Below are positions 17,899-26,968 of a DNA stretch of 64,000 bases, piece by piece. The DNA is from a bacterium (GTDB taxonomy: Bacteria > Cyanobacteriota > Vampirovibrionia > Gastranaerophilales > JAILCC01). The stretch lies in contig JAILCC010000012.1 of NCBI GenBank assembly GCA_024680555.1, forward strand, positions 40,185-104,184, read 5' to 3'. The position numbers were made by a program, and so were the translations under genes. The stretch's first letter is position 1. Each line of letters opens with the position of its first letter. The notes under the pieces were generated by a model that made no database searches, was not told the DNA's origin, and was given only the letters and a program-made list of their open reading frames with translations.

Positions 17899-18467
17899 TA
17901 TTTAAGATAATCTCCCGCATTGATGCTGACTTTTTCTGATTCCGCAGCTTCATAATACTTGGAATCCAATACGTCAGCCGCATAGTTTCTGAACATGCTG
18001 CTCGGGAAAATCATAACGGTATTATTTAATTGTGTTAAAGCTGAGTTGTAAAATCTTCTTGCAGCGGCAATATGTTCTTCTACTTCATTGTATGTTTGCA
18101 TAGCTTGAAGCATCGTTGCATCTGATTTTAACGTAGGATAATTTTCCATGGAAACTTTTAATTGTCCAAGAACACTGTCGAGTTGAGAGTTTATTTCAAG
18201 TGACTGGTTACTGCCGGCAGGTGCGTTCATTGCCTGGGTACGAAGTTCTGTTATTTTCGTAAAAATTTCTTTTTCGTGTTCCATAAATTTTGATGCAATA
18301 GTCAAAATATTAGGAATAAGGTCATATCTTTTTTTGAATTGAACATCTATTCCTGATTTTGCTTCAAGCAAACTGTTTCTTGCCTGAATAACTCTTACAT
18401 AACAATTATAAAGAATACCTGCAATTATAAGGACAAAAACTACAACAAGACCTAAAAATTGAAGCAT
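17898..18467 (-). CDS. lemA: LemA family protein
   Basis: The ATG at 18467 has GGAAAGG 10 nt upstream; a GTG at 18476 is the alternative. The 189-aa protein has one N-terminal membrane anchor (about residues 2-22) and the LemA block ARNSLLEAKSGIDVQFKKRYDLIPN, split here only by normal variation, followed by a long helical bundle. LemA proteins are small anchored coiled-coil-like proteins without a defined activity. It leads the three-gene operon with the two DUF3137 genes. A second LemA is encoded at 29859. Confidence 0.88.
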   Translation of the reverse strand: MLQFLGLVVVFVLIIAGILYNCYVRVIQARNSLLEAKSGIDVQFKKRYDLIPNILTIASKFMEHEKEIFTKITELRTQAMNAPAGSNQSLEINSQLDSVLGQLKVSMENYPTLKSDATMLQAMQTYNEVEEHIAAARRFYNSALTQLNNTVMIFPSSMFRNYAADVLDSKYYEAAESEKVSINAGDYLK

Positions 18468-18511
18468 ATTACACACACCTTTCCGAAAAACTACTCACGA
18501 ATATAATTATA

Positions 18512-18964
18512 TCAGTTATTTTCGGTGTGTTCAAGTTCTCTTCTTAAATCTTCTGCTGTGAGCCTTACTATAGGCGCATTATCATCTTTTTTCAAAATAA
18601 TATTTTCAATTTTTGCTTGCAAAATAAATCTCTTACACAAAATACATACAAAGTTGTGTCCGTAGATGTACATTGTGGAATGTTTGCAACGTTCTAATCC
18701 TGCTTGAATAATTGCATTTTGTTCGGCATGTATAGAGCGGCATGTTTCGTAACAAGTGCCGGAGGGGATGTTATTGGCTTGTCTGTAGCAAAAATTTCTT
18801 TCTGCGCAAGATTCAACTTTGCTCGGCGTTCCGTTGTAGCCTGTTGCACGTATAGTTTTATCATCTCCCACAATAATCGCTCCGACTTGTGCACGAAGGC
18901 AGTTAGAACGTTTTGAGGCAGTTTTTGCCATTTCTAAAAAATAATCATCCCAGCTAATTACCAT
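18512..18964 (-). CDS. dCMP deaminase family protein
   Basis: The ATG at 18964 has TAAAGGAGAG at good spacing, so it is preferred to an in-frame ATG at 19000. The 150-aa protein carries the zinc-dependent deaminase site HAEQNAI (His79, Glu81) with CILC (Cys107, Cys110) and an extra Cys/His-rich insert at residues 53-75 (ESCAERNFCY, GTCYETC) typical of dCMP deaminases of ComEB type. It supplies dUMP for thymidylate synthesis. The middle of the protein is close to phage T4-type enzymes as well. Confidence 0.88.
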   Translation of the reverse strand: MVISWDDYFLEMAKTASKRSNCLRAQVGAIIVGDDKTIRATGYNGTPSKVESCAERNFCYRQANNIPSGTCYETCRSIHAEQNAIIQAGLERCKHSTMYIYGHNFVCILCKRFILQAKIENIILKKDDNAPIVRLTAEDLRRELEHTENN

Positions 18965-19138
18965 AATTCTTCTCTCCTTTAGTTGCTTATATTCTAGCAC
19001 AAAGTTATTAAAAAGAAGCAGCAGATATTTTTAAAAGTTATTTTTGTTTAAAAATTTTTTAAATACACAAAAATGCTTTTGATATATATCATGTCATTGC
19101 CGTGCATGTTATGTAGTTAGTGCACCATTTTCATTTCA

Positions 19139-19192
19139 CATACTTTCTTTCTCTTTTTGCTTTGCGTAAACAAAAAGAGAATAGAAAGTATG
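19139..19192. repeat. 21-bp inverted repeat
   Basis: The left arm 19139-19159 and right arm 19171-19192 are complementary with a single one-base bulge and an 11-nt loop. There is no strong T-run in line with either strand beyond the stem itself, so it is not a clean terminator. It lies in the 880-bp gene-free stretch 18965-19844. Confidence 0.8.
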
Positions 19193-19844
19193 CAAAGAAA
19201 GAGAAAAATCAACGCACCGTTTAGAGGTTGTAAAAGATTTTTCGGCACAAATTTATCGGCACAAGACCGAAAGTAAATTTGCACCTCGAAATCTAACAAC
19301 CTCTATGTTAATTTTCTGCACCCTTCGTGTGCGATTACGAGCCTTTGGCTCGTATGGTGCAGAGCACCATAATTGAACTCAAGCAACAAAGTTGCGCAGA
19401 GTTCTGTAATATGCGTATTTTCTTTTTTCTTTGGTTACGTTTCTTTTTTCTTTTTTCGCTAAAAGAAAAAAGAAATGAACCGGCATAGCGAATGAAATGA
19501 GTGCGCCGAATAAAATTTTATTATTCTGTTATCAAATTATGTAACATATACAAGCATGTTAAACCTGAAAAACCAACAGAAAGAAAATCAATGTTCAACA
19601 TCGTTCACAGGTTTTCTAACCTTTCAGCATGACGTAATTCCGGCTGGATTGCCACGCTCCCATTGGTCGCTCGTAATGACATGATATGTTTATAATGTTG
19701 TAATGCTTTAGATGATTAGTATTGTGTAAGATTAATTGTTATTATTTTTCCTGTTCATGTTAGAATAGATGTGTGTATCTAAACATCACATGGTTATATT
19801 TACAAATTGGACATATTTGTCCGACAAAATGAAAAGGAAATTTT
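19193..19844. other. gene-free stretch with palindromic and dispersed-repeat-like DNA
   Basis: No convincing gene is present. The stretch holds a perfect 15-bp inverted repeat, TTTCTTTTTTCTTTT/AAAAGAAAAAAGAAA (19440-19454 and 19461-19475), near-palindromic bits around GAGCCTTTGGCTC (19340-19352) and a TGGATTGCCACGCTCCCATTGG-like block near 19640 (split form TGGATTGCCACGCTCC), resembling short dispersed repeats found in many genomes. The last 60 bp hold the leader and Shine-Dalgarno (AAAAGGAA) of the phosphate transporter. Confidence 0.6.
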
Positions 19845-21617
19845 ATGGATTTATTCTCAATATTTACATTATGTGGGGGGCTTGCATTCTTTCTGTATGG
19901 GATATCAACAATGTCTGGCGGTTTGGAAAAAATTGCCGGCGGCAAGTTAGAAAAAATATTAAAGAAAATGACCTCTAATCCGATTAAGAGTTTTGCTCTC
20001 GGTGCAGGTATCACTGCGCTTATTCAGTCGTCATCAGCGGTTACGGTTATGCTTGTCGGTCTTGTAAACTCAGGTATTATGAATTTGTCGCAGACAGTCA
20101 GTGTTATTATCGGTTCAAACGTCGGCACGACCATTACGGCTTGGATTTTGAGTTTGACGGGTATTCAAGGGGACAATTTTTGGGTTAGGTTATTAAAACC
20201 TGAAACTTTTGCTCCTATTCTTGCTCTTATCGGAGTAATTATGATAATGAACAAAAACACTCGCAGAAAAAATATTGGTACTGTGCTTATGGGTTTTGCA
20301 ATACTTATGTTTGGTATGGAAGTTATGGCAGGTTCAATGGCACCGTTAGCCGATATGCCTCAATTTAGAAATATTCTTGTTACCTTCTCTACAACTCCTC
20401 TTTTAGGGATGCTTGTCGGTCTTATCGTAACTATGATTATTCAAAGTTCATCGGCATCTATAGGTATTTTGCAGGCTTTGTCATTAACCAGCGGAATATC
20501 TTTCGGAGTCGCAATTCCTATTATATTGGGACAAAACTTAGGTTCTTGTATATCGGCAGTTTTATCTGCAATTGGTGTAAGCACTAACGCAAAGCGTGTT
20601 GCGGCGGTTCATACCATATATAATATTATTTGCGTAGGAGTTACACTTATATTATTTATGGCTGTTACTTCGTTAATTAAAATTCCGGCATTGGAAACAA
20701 ATGTTAATCCGTTTAGTATTGCTGTTTTCCATACCGTTTATAATATCATTACGGCTCTTGTTTTCTTCCCGTTCTTTAAGGCTCTTGAAAGAGCAGCTGT
20801 GTGGGCAATACCGGAAAAAGCAGAAACTCAAAAAACTGTTATACTTGACGAAAGACTTCTTGTTGCGCCGAGTTTTGCTATAACGGAATGTTATCACCAA
20901 ACTATCAAGATGGCGGAATTGGTTGAATTTAACTATATTAATTCTACAAAAATGCTAAAAAGTTATCACAAGAAAAAAGCGGAGCAAATTGAAGAAAATG
21001 AGGGAAAAATTGACCTTTATGAAGATAAACTCAGCAAATTCTTATTGAAATTATCGGGCAGACAGCTTTCTATCGAGGATAGCAACAGGATTTCACAGTT
21101 GCTTCTTGCGGTTGGTGATTATGAAAGAATAGGCGACCACACTTCTCATATTTTAAAAATTGCGGAAAAAATCAATGAAAGTGAAAGCAAACTTTCGGAA
21201 AAAGCAATAGAAGAACTTAAAGTTATCGTTAATGCGGTTTCAGAGATGTTTGAGGTTACATTTGAGGCATATAAAACTGACAATGTAAGACTTGCGCAGG
21301 AAGCAGAGCCTTTAGAAGCCGTTATTAAGAAAATTATCAGAAAAGTTAAAAATGCGCATATTCAAAGGCTTAAAGACGGTGAATGCACTCCTGAATTGAG
21401 CTTTATGTTTTCGGATTTGTTGGCAGATTTAAGAAGAATTGCCGCTCACTGCGGAAATGTTGCAATTAGCGTAATTCAACAAAAAGATATTTCTCTTGGT
21501 AAGCACGAATACAATCACCGTGATAAAGACGAAGATGAAGAATATATCACAAAATATCAGGACTACAAATCAAGATTTGCAGTCCCGAAATCCGATAAAA
21601 CCGAAGCAAATGTCTAA
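19845..21617 (+). CDS. Na/Pi cotransporter family protein with PhoU-like tail (copy 1)
   Basis: A 590-aa protein. Residues 1-330 are a polytopic membrane domain with the two inverted QSSS repeats of the NptA/PNaS family (ALIQSSSAVTVMLVG and MIIQSSSASIGIL) and GSNVGTTITAW / GQNLGSCI. Residues 340-560 are a soluble PhoU-like helical domain (ERIGDHTSHIL). It imports phosphate with sodium or, in some bacteria, regulates phosphate through the PhoU part. AAAAGGAA precedes the ATG. A paralogue lies at 32774 with the same layout. Confidence 0.92.
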   Translation: MDLFSIFTLCGGLAFFLYGISTMSGGLEKIAGGKLEKILKKMTSNPIKSFALGAGITALIQSSSAVTVMLVGLVNSGIMNLSQTVSVIIGSNVGTTITAWILSLTGIQGDNFWVRLLKPETFAPILALIGVIMIMNKNTRRKNIGTVLMGFAILMFGMEVMAGSMAPLADMPQFRNILVTFSTTPLLGMLVGLIVTMIIQSSSASIGILQALSLTSGISFGVAIPIILGQNLGSCISAVLSAIGVSTNAKRVAAVHTIYNIICVGVTLILFMAVTSLIKIPALETNVNPFSIAVFHTVYNIITALVFFPFFKALERAAVWAIPEKAETQKTVILDERLLVAPSFAITECYHQTIKMAELVEFNYINSTKMLKSYHKKKAEQIEENEGKIDLYEDKLSKFLLKLSGRQLSIEDSNRISQLLLAVGDYERIGDHTSHILKIAEKINESESKLSEKAIEELKVIVNAVSEMFEVTFEAYKTDNVRLAQEAEPLEAVIKKIIRKVKNAHIQRLKDGECTPELSFMFSDLLADLRRIAAHCGNVAISVIQQKDISLGKHEYNHRDKDEDEEYITKYQDYKSRFAVPKSDKTEANV

Positions 21618-21619
21618 GA

Positions 21620-22774
21620 TTATTGTTCAATAGGATAATCGGCAGGCATTTGAGTTTTTCTTTTGTCGATAATTCCTTTTATGAGATATACAAGTGCTCC
21701 TGCAACAATGAATAAACCGATTGCCGAGAGCGGTCTGTATGCAAACCATGCAATCCCTATTGTAATTATACTGAGCACTAATGAAACAAGCAGGGCGACA
21801 ATTCCTGCCAAAAAGCCTGTTATGCTTCCCAATGCCGGTATGAACTTTAAAATTGCGCTAATCGGACCTGATATTAAAAGAAGTCCGATAAACATTAAGA
21901 ACCAACCGACAACTCTGAGTATATTGGTCAATAAAGAATTTGATGCTTTTATGTTTTTAAGCATAGTTGCTTTGTCTGCTATGCCGTCCTCTTGCCAATA
22001 GATATTGCCGTATTTTGTAGAATGTTTTGAGATAGTGTTGTCAGAATTTTGCTGACCGATAATAGAAACATTTGCACCCGACGGAGCATAAAGATAGCTT
22101 ATTCTTATATCTCCTACGTTTGGAGAAGACGGAGAAGCACCTTTTGTATAATATTTGCCGTCAATAAATTCATATAGGTTATTTTGAGGCAAATTTGTTA
22201 TTGTCGTTAATTCGTTTACAGATGAAGTTTGGAGTTCGTTTGCGATATATCCGCCTAAAGTTGCATTTTGCGCATTTAGACGGAGAGATGTAATCGGAAA
22301 ATCAGGATTGAGGTGTCCTGCTTGTTGATTAAATCTTGAAGAATCAATATGCCTGCTGCTCCATCTTTTTGTATATGTATAAGTTGTGGTTGTTGTTTCA
22401 CCGCCACCAAGTTCATCATGGGTTTCGGTTTTTTTGTCCTCGTCCCATTGATACATTTCAACATCCCTTTTTAAAACAAGAGAATTTCTTACCATAAGAT
22501 TTTCGTCGGATAAGGTTTCTCCTGTTATAAGTTTTCCGCTTGTCGCAATTAGTTTTTCGTCATTTTCTCTTGATGGCAGTTTACTGTCAACTTCTATTGC
22601 GTTTTTGGAAATATAGTTTTCCTGTTTTGCTAAACGTGCGCCATCTTCTTCGTTTTTCCAAAGGACAACAAAAGAGATTGCAAATAATAATAGACCGATT
22701 ATAACTCCGACAATAGAGTTTTTAATCCTTCCGCCGTATGATGTGCGGGTTACTTTAGTAAATGAATTTGGCAT
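21620..22774 (-). CDS. TMEM43 family membrane protein
   Basis: A 384-aa protein with one N-terminal membrane helix (about residues 20-42) and three closely packed helices at the C-terminus (about 285-370). The intervening extracytoplasmic region has the family pattern YTYTKRWSSRHIDSSRFNQ. TMEM43/LUMA proteins are conserved from bacteria to animals, yet have no known bacterial function. The gene is convergent with the phosphate transporter with only 2 bp between stops. No operon partner is evident. Confidence 0.82.
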   Translation of the reverse strand: MPNSFTKVTRTSYGGRIKNSIVGVIIGLLLFAISFVVLWKNEEDGARLAKQENYISKNAIEVDSKLPSRENDEKLIATSGKLITGETLSDENLMVRNSLVLKRDVEMYQWDEDKKTETHDELGGGETTTTTYTYTKRWSSRHIDSSRFNQQAGHLNPDFPITSLRLNAQNATLGGYIANELQTSSVNELTTITNLPQNNLYEFIDGKYYTKGASPSSPNVGDIRISYLYAPSGANVSIIGQQNSDNTISKHSTKYGNIYWQEDGIADKATMLKNIKASNSLLTNILRVVGWFLMFIGLLLISGPISAILKFIPALGSITGFLAGIVALLVSLVLSIITIGIAWFAYRPLSAIGLFIVAGALVYLIKGIIDKRKTQMPADYPIEQ

Positions 22775-22853
22775 ATCTTTAACTCCGATTGTGAATGAAT
22801 AACAAATTACATATTACAAGATAACCGTGGTTTTAGGCAAGAAAGTTCACAAC

Positions 22854-22884
22854 AAAAAAACCCCGAAAATTTCGAGGTTTTTAT
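22854..22884 (-). terminator. intrinsic terminator of trxA
   Basis: On the minus strand CCTCGAAA/TTTTCGGGG forms an 8-bp stem followed by seven T residues, 17 bp after the trxA stop codon. The A-rich opposite side gives a T-run on the plus strand also, so it may act both ways. Confidence 0.85.
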
Positions 22885-22900
22885 TATAAAAAATATAAAA

Positions 22901-23224
22901 TTACAAATATTTTTCCAAGTTTGTTACTAATTGGCTTTTTTGCATTAAGCCGACAAGTCTTTCAACGGCTTCACCGTTTTTGAAAATCAAAATGCTCGGA
23001 ATTCCGCTTATACTGAATTCTTGAGTCAGCTTCATGTTTTCATCAGTATTAACTTTTACAACTTTAACTTTTCCTTCATATTCTGATGCAAGGTCATCAA
23101 TAATAGGGGATATTTTTCTGCAAGGTCCGCACCATGGTGCCCAAAAATCAACGAGTACTGGTGTTTCACTATTTTTAACTTCTGTTTCGAAATTTGAATC
23201 ATTTACTTCTAATGCATTTGACAT
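22901..23224 (-). CDS. trxA: thioredoxin
   Basis: The ATG at 23224 with AAGGAGA upstream gives 107 aa, the usual thioredoxin length. The redox site WAPWCGPC has Cys32 and Cys35, and the cis-proline loop ISGIPSILIF is intact. It reduces cytoplasmic disulfides, for instance in ribonucleotide reductase. It is transcribed alone, diverging from the LptF/G-type gene and ending at its own terminator. Confidence 0.97.
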   Translation of the reverse strand: MSNALEVNDSNFETEVKNSETPVLVDFWAPWCGPCRKISPIIDDLASEYEGKVKVVKVNTDENMKLTQEFSISGIPSILIFKNGEAVERLVGLMQKSQLVTNLEKYL

Positions 23225-23312
23225 TAATTTTCTCCTTAACAAATCTTGTTTTTAAAACAAATCTTCGCTATGATTTTATCACAAGATAAAATTTTTTGCA
23301 GGTCTTTAATAA

Positions 23313-24503
23313 ATGTTTGAAAAATTAAAAGAGTTAAATATACTTGACAGATATATCCTAAAGCAGGTTGTAGAGACATTTATCATAAGTTTGGTTATAT
23401 TTACATCGATTATTTTTGCAACAGATGCTTTTATAACAATTGTTAAACAAATAACGAGATATGGTATCCCTCTGCAGATTGCAGCCATGTTAATAATGTT
23501 GAAATTGCCGTCTATGTTAATTATGACTATTCCGATGGGGGTTTTGTTATCTACGATTTTGACGGTAAACAGAATGAACAATGCTTTGGAAATTACTATT
23601 CTTAAAGCTTGTGGTGTCGGTGTATCGAGAATGGCCAAAACAATTCTTATTTGTTCCGTTGTTGCGGCTTTATCGGGTTTTGCCATAAATGAAGTTATTG
23701 CTCCTATTGCATCCAGACAGGCAAAAACTCTTACAATATGGGCTATAATGCAAAAAAATGTTCCTAATGGGAAAAGAAATTTTGTATTCAGAGAAATGAA
23801 AAAGGGGCAGCTGACCAGATTTTTCCACGTTGCATCAGTAGAACACAATAAATTAAAGAATGTTACGGTCCTTGATTTATCCAGAAAAGGTACTATTCAG
23901 GTAAATTATTCCCGCTCGGGTGACACAACTCCGGAGGGGTGGGTATTAAATAACGGTGTAGTTTATACGATTTCTACTACCGGAAAAATATTAAATACCG
24001 CAGTATATGACACAATGCACTTTGACAATACTGCGGAAGCTGCGGCTAAAATAGCCGAAGTAGAAGAAACGGAAATGAACTATTTTCAACTCAGAAAATA
24101 TATAAAAAATGAAAAAAAGAACTTTGAGCAAAACGTAAAGGAAAAGTATGATGCTCAAAAAGATGATGAGGATAAAGATACCGAAGAAGAGGTAAGAAAA
24201 AGCATCAAGAACGATTTGTTGGAATTTGAAATTCTGTTGAATGAAAAGTTGGCAATGCCGTTTACTTCCATAGTTTTTGCCCTAATTGCCATCCCTCTGG
24301 CGATAACCGGTCCGAGGGCAAGGTTTAACAGGGGACTTATTTTCAGTATTGCGGTTTTGTTTATGTTTTATATTTTGAGAGCCTTTGCGTCAGCTTTAGG
24401 ACAAAATGGAGTAATTCCCCCATCGCTTGCGGCGTGGATGCCTAACATCATTCTGTTTTTTATAGGGTATTTGTTATATTACAAAAAGGCGTATTGTATA
24501 TAA
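23313..24503 (+). CDS. LptF/LptG (YjgP/YjgQ) family permease
   Basis: A 396-aa protein with three N-terminal membrane helices (opening LDRYILKQVVETF), a central periplasmic beta-jellyroll-like domain and three C-terminal helices. A charged insert at about residues 265-305 is rich in Lys, Glu and Asp. LptF and LptG drive lipopolysaccharide extraction from the inner membrane together with LptB. Its presence indicates an outer membrane with LPS-like lipid. Only one family member is in the window, so F or G cannot be assigned. Confidence 0.88.
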   Translation: MFEKLKELNILDRYILKQVVETFIISLVIFTSIIFATDAFITIVKQITRYGIPLQIAAMLIMLKLPSMLIMTIPMGVLLSTILTVNRMNNALEITILKACGVGVSRMAKTILICSVVAALSGFAINEVIAPIASRQAKTLTIWAIMQKNVPNGKRNFVFREMKKGQLTRFFHVASVEHNKLKNVTVLDLSRKGTIQVNYSRSGDTTPEGWVLNNGVVYTISTTGKILNTAVYDTMHFDNTAEAAAKIAEVEETEMNYFQLRKYIKNEKKNFEQNVKEKYDAQKDDEDKDTEEEVRKSIKNDLLEFEILLNEKLAMPFTSIVFALIAIPLAITGPRARFNRGLIFSIAVLFMFYILRAFASALGQNGVIPPSLAAWMPNIILFFIGYLLYYKKAYCI

Positions 24504-24602
24504 AATTATACTTTCGTTTGAGTTTTTCTAATATTTTGGCTGATACACAAAACACTTTTGAGAACATATCATGGTCATGCTTTGTATAATCAAGGAACAG
24601 GC

Positions 24603-24965
24603 ATGGATACTTTTATGCGCTTAAAACGTAATAATGATGCACTGATGCTGGACTTAATCGGTGATGGTATCAATAGCATTGAATTTGATGTACATTTGAG
24701 GAGCATAAAAGCATTGAAAAAGTTCTCGAAATTGTTTGTAAATATTGCAAATTTGACAATTATGGATAATGATGTTTTGAACGAATTTTTGAAGATGAAA
24801 TCTGTTCTGACGGATAAGACGGTGTGTTTTATAAATGTAAATCCTACCCAAAATGCAATTTTAAACCTTTTTGGAATTGATAAAATGTTCCAAATTTATA
24901 TGAATAAGCGAGATGCCGTTGAGGCGAAAAAGCCCATAATAAACAGAAAATTCAGAATTGTTTAA
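24603..24965 (+). CDS. STAS-domain-like protein
   Basis: The ATG at 24603 (AAGGAAC upstream) gives a 120-aa protein; a TTG at 24558 is an alternative. The order of hydrophobic strands with NIANLTIMDNDVLNEFLKM and VCFINVNPTQNAILNLFGID resembles STAS/anti-anti-sigma domains, where the loop after the second strand usually carries a phosphorylatable Ser or Thr; here Asp-Asn stands near it. It may be a divergent regulator working with the upstream permease 100 bp away. The fold assignment is tentative. Confidence 0.55.
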   Translation: MDTFMRLKRNNDALMLDLIGDGINSIEFDVHLRSIKALKKFSKLFVNIANLTIMDNDVLNEFLKMKSVLTDKTVCFINVNPTQNAILNLFGIDKMFQIYMNKRDAVEAKKPIINRKFRIV

Positions 24966-24984
24966 CTCTTTTTATAAAAAATCG

Positions 24985-25013
24985 TTGACTTAGAGTTATC
25001 TTCTTGTTATTTT
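24985..25013 (+). promoter_or_regulatory. probable promoter of tRNA-Lys
   Basis: TTGACT (24985-24990) and TATTTT (25008-25013) are separated by 17 bp, 88 bp before the tRNA. A short hairpin CCTGAA/TTCAGG follows at about 25032-25048, resembling a widespread dispersed repeat. Confidence 0.5.
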
Positions 25014-25101
25014 AATATCATCTGAGGCAAGGTGTTTAGACCCTGAAACAAGTTCAGGGGGACATGAAGCACAAGGAAATGAAAATTTAATAAACAATTA
25101 T

Positions 25102-25174
25102 GCGTCTGTAGCTCAGCAGGTAGAGCACTCCCCTTTTAAGGGATAGGTCATGCGTTCGAATCGCATCAGACGCA
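25102..25174 (+). tRNA. tRNA-Lys (TTT anticodon)
   Basis: The 73-nt cloverleaf has a fully paired acceptor GCGTCTG/CAGACGC, D arm AGCTCAGCAGGTAGAGC, loop CTTTTAA (anticodon TTT) and a 5-bp T stem ATGCG/CGCAT with TTCGAAT. CCA is not encoded. A T-run follows directly. Confidence 0.95.
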
Positions 25175-25331
25175 TTTTTTCGTGTTTATTTACAGGTAAA
25201 TGAATGCGATTACGAACGCTCCGGTTTTTTCGGTACGAAAAAATCAGGCGTTTACCCTGTACCCTCGGCTGTAGCGTTCGCATATCCGATGCTCACGCAC
25301 ATCCGATTTGGAATCGCATCAGACGCATTTT
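25158..25331 (+). repeat. tRNA-Lys 3' end duplicated 153 bp downstream (25158-25178, 25311-25331)
   Basis: The last 17 bases of tRNA-Lys plus four T residues (GAATCGCATCAGACGCATTTT) recur exactly at 25311-25331. The DNA between contains pairs such as GAACGCT/AGCGTTC and CAGGTAAA/TTTACCTG. This fits the att-like duplications left by site-specific integration into tRNA genes, though no integrase remains. Confidence 0.85.
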
Positions 25332-25531
25332 CTTTAATTTTGCTGTCTCTCGGGCAAGTTTCTCGCTACGCCCTGTGGGCTATCGCTCGAAATGCCCTCA
25401 CATACTCAAGTTTTGTGCTATTGCACTCACTCTTACGCAAAATTTGCTTTTTCGTGACTTTGCGTAGAGTGAGCAAACGTAGTTTGCGAAACTCGAAGTG
25501 TTGAAAAACGAAGCGCGAGAGAACGCTTTTG
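25332..25531. repeat. imperfect long palindromic stretch
   Basis: No gene seen. Several segments pair across the region: GACGC..TCTCTCGGG with the later GCGCGAGAGA, CACTCACTCTTACGCAAA with TTTGCGTAGAGTGAG (about 25424-25471), and ACTCAAG with CTCGAAGT-like sequence. Some words (AGAGTGAG, CGAAACTCG, GAAACGAAG) also occur inside the P3 insert of the riboswitch at 3.7 kb. Confidence 0.55.
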
Positions 25532-26167
25532 TTAGGCAGAAAATGGAGTTATTTTGTATTTTTCTTCAAGCTCTTTTCTTCTTTGGCTGATTTGCGGTGC
25601 CTGCATTGAATAAAGTGACTTAAATTCGTTCTCAAAGCCCATTTTTCTATAAAAGGCTGAAGAACTTTCGTCAAGAGAAGTTATTTTTATTTTCTTTGCA
25701 TTCAGTTTTTCAGCGAGGTGCAATAACATATATATCAAACAGGAGCCGGCTCCGTGCGTTTTGCTCGAAAGGTCCTCTATGGGGGTTTTGCTTTGCAACA
25801 AGTCCAATTTTACTACTCCGTTATCACAGTCGATAATTTCCGCCATAGCTTTGACCTTCTTTCCGTCTTCCTCTGACGGGCATTCTACTCCTAAAAAGTA
25901 AGTTTTTTCCCATTGAGGAGTTTCTTTTTTTCGTTTTAAATCCCAAATGATGTCATTGCCGATGTCTCTGTGTCCGTATTCGTCCAACCAATTTTCATCC
26001 TGCAATTCAAAACTGTCTAAATCAGACTTGTCCAACAAGGTTATATACGCATCAAGGGGTTCTCTCCCCCTGTCGATAAATTCCTTTTCTATCTGCGCTC
26101 TAAAAAGTTTTTGACTGCTGAAAGTTATGTTATTTGTAATATTCGTAATCATATTTGTAGTAAACAT
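25532..26167 (-). CDS. GNAT-like acetyltransferase domain protein
   Basis: A 211-aa protein from the ATG at 26167 (ATG at 26152 is also possible). Residues 130-185 resemble the acetyl-CoA-binding half of a GNAT fold: HGAGSCLIYMLLHLAEKL followed by the typical SSSAFYRKMGFE. The N-terminal part is divergent and starts with a short Asn/Thr-rich tail (NITNNITFSS). The substrate is unknown. There is no clear Shine-Dalgarno. It lies 28 bp after the FNT channel gene on the same strand. Confidence 0.65.
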   Translation of the reverse strand: MFTTNMITNITNNITFSSQKLFRAQIEKEFIDRGREPLDAYITLLDKSDLDSFELQDENWLDEYGHRDIGNDIIWDLKRKKETPQWEKTYFLGVECPSEEDGKKVKAMAEIIDCDNGVVKLDLLQSKTPIEDLSSKTHGAGSCLIYMLLHLAEKLNAKKIKITSLDESSSAFYRKMGFENEFKSLYSMQAPQISQRRKELEEKYKITPFSA

Positions 26168-26195
26168 GAACAAAATATTTTTTGTCGGTCAAAAT

Positions 26196-26837
26196 TTATT
26201 TTATTGCCGGTTCTTTTTCCGCAACTGTTTCTGTTTGCGGTTTGTTTTTAATACAAAGGACAACAAGTAACCCGCCGACTATGTTTCCTATTGTTATCGG
26301 AATAAGGTTGAACAGGCTTGTTTTTCCAGCGCTAAAGTAGAACATATCAGCTACGCTGTGTTCGTAACCTGAAATTACAAATAAAGTAACAGGTAGCATA
26401 ATAATGAGAATTTTGCCTGCGGTTGGTGCGGGTATGCTTTTTCCTAAATAAGCGGCGATACAAACGAGAACATTACAAAATATTCCTCTCCAAAACGCTT
26501 CCATAAAGGGAAGATTTGCTTTGGTTGTTGCGATTGCAGTTGTTGCTTCAAGGTTAAAACCCGATAAAATTACTATCCAGGCTGATAAAAAACATCCGAC
26601 AAAGTTTCCCAAATATACAAGTCCCCAGAACTTCCACAGCATTTCCCAAGAAAAACCCTCTTTGGCTCTCAAAATATTTCCGGTGAACAATTGAAGCCCC
26701 AAAAATATAATCATAACAAGTCCTGCGGAGAATATAATTCCGTTAAAAGGTTTTGCTAAACCTACAGAAGCAAAACCACCTAATGCTATACACATTCCTG
26801 CAAATATTGAATCCTTGAAAACTCTTCCGGTATCCAT
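26196..26837 (-). CDS. formate/nitrite transporter (FNT) family channel
   Basis: A 213-aa membrane protein of the FocA/NirC family, with FAGMCIALGGF, the LFTGN motif, GNFVGCF, CNVLVCIAAYLG and SGYEHSVADMFYF, where the central His of the pore is expected. It has six predicted membrane helices. At 213 aa it is shorter than most members (about 260-280), mainly at the N-terminus. A GGAGGG site precedes the ATG. It may release formate, nitrite or hydrosulfide from fermentation. Confidence 0.9.
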   Translation of the reverse strand: MDTGRVFKDSIFAGMCIALGGFASVGLAKPFNGIIFSAGLVMIIFLGLQLFTGNILRAKEGFSWEMLWKFWGLVYLGNFVGCFLSAWIVILSGFNLEATTAIATTKANLPFMEAFWRGIFCNVLVCIAAYLGKSIPAPTAGKILIIMLPVTLFVISGYEHSVADMFYFSAGKTSLFNLIPITIGNIVGGLLVVLCIKNKPQTETVAEKEPAIK

Positions 26838-26968
26838 CTCCAGCCCTCCCGAATATTTATGGAGTTATTATACAATAAATCTTTATGTTTGTGTTCTTCT
26901 TAATAATTCCGTAGCAATATTTGCCACCATAAATACTTTAATAATACATAAGGGTAAAGGGGAAAATT

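Noticed and set aside
19340..19360. CRISPR-like short repeats
   Set aside because: Only single palindromes are present; there are no regularly spaced identical repeats anywhere in the window.
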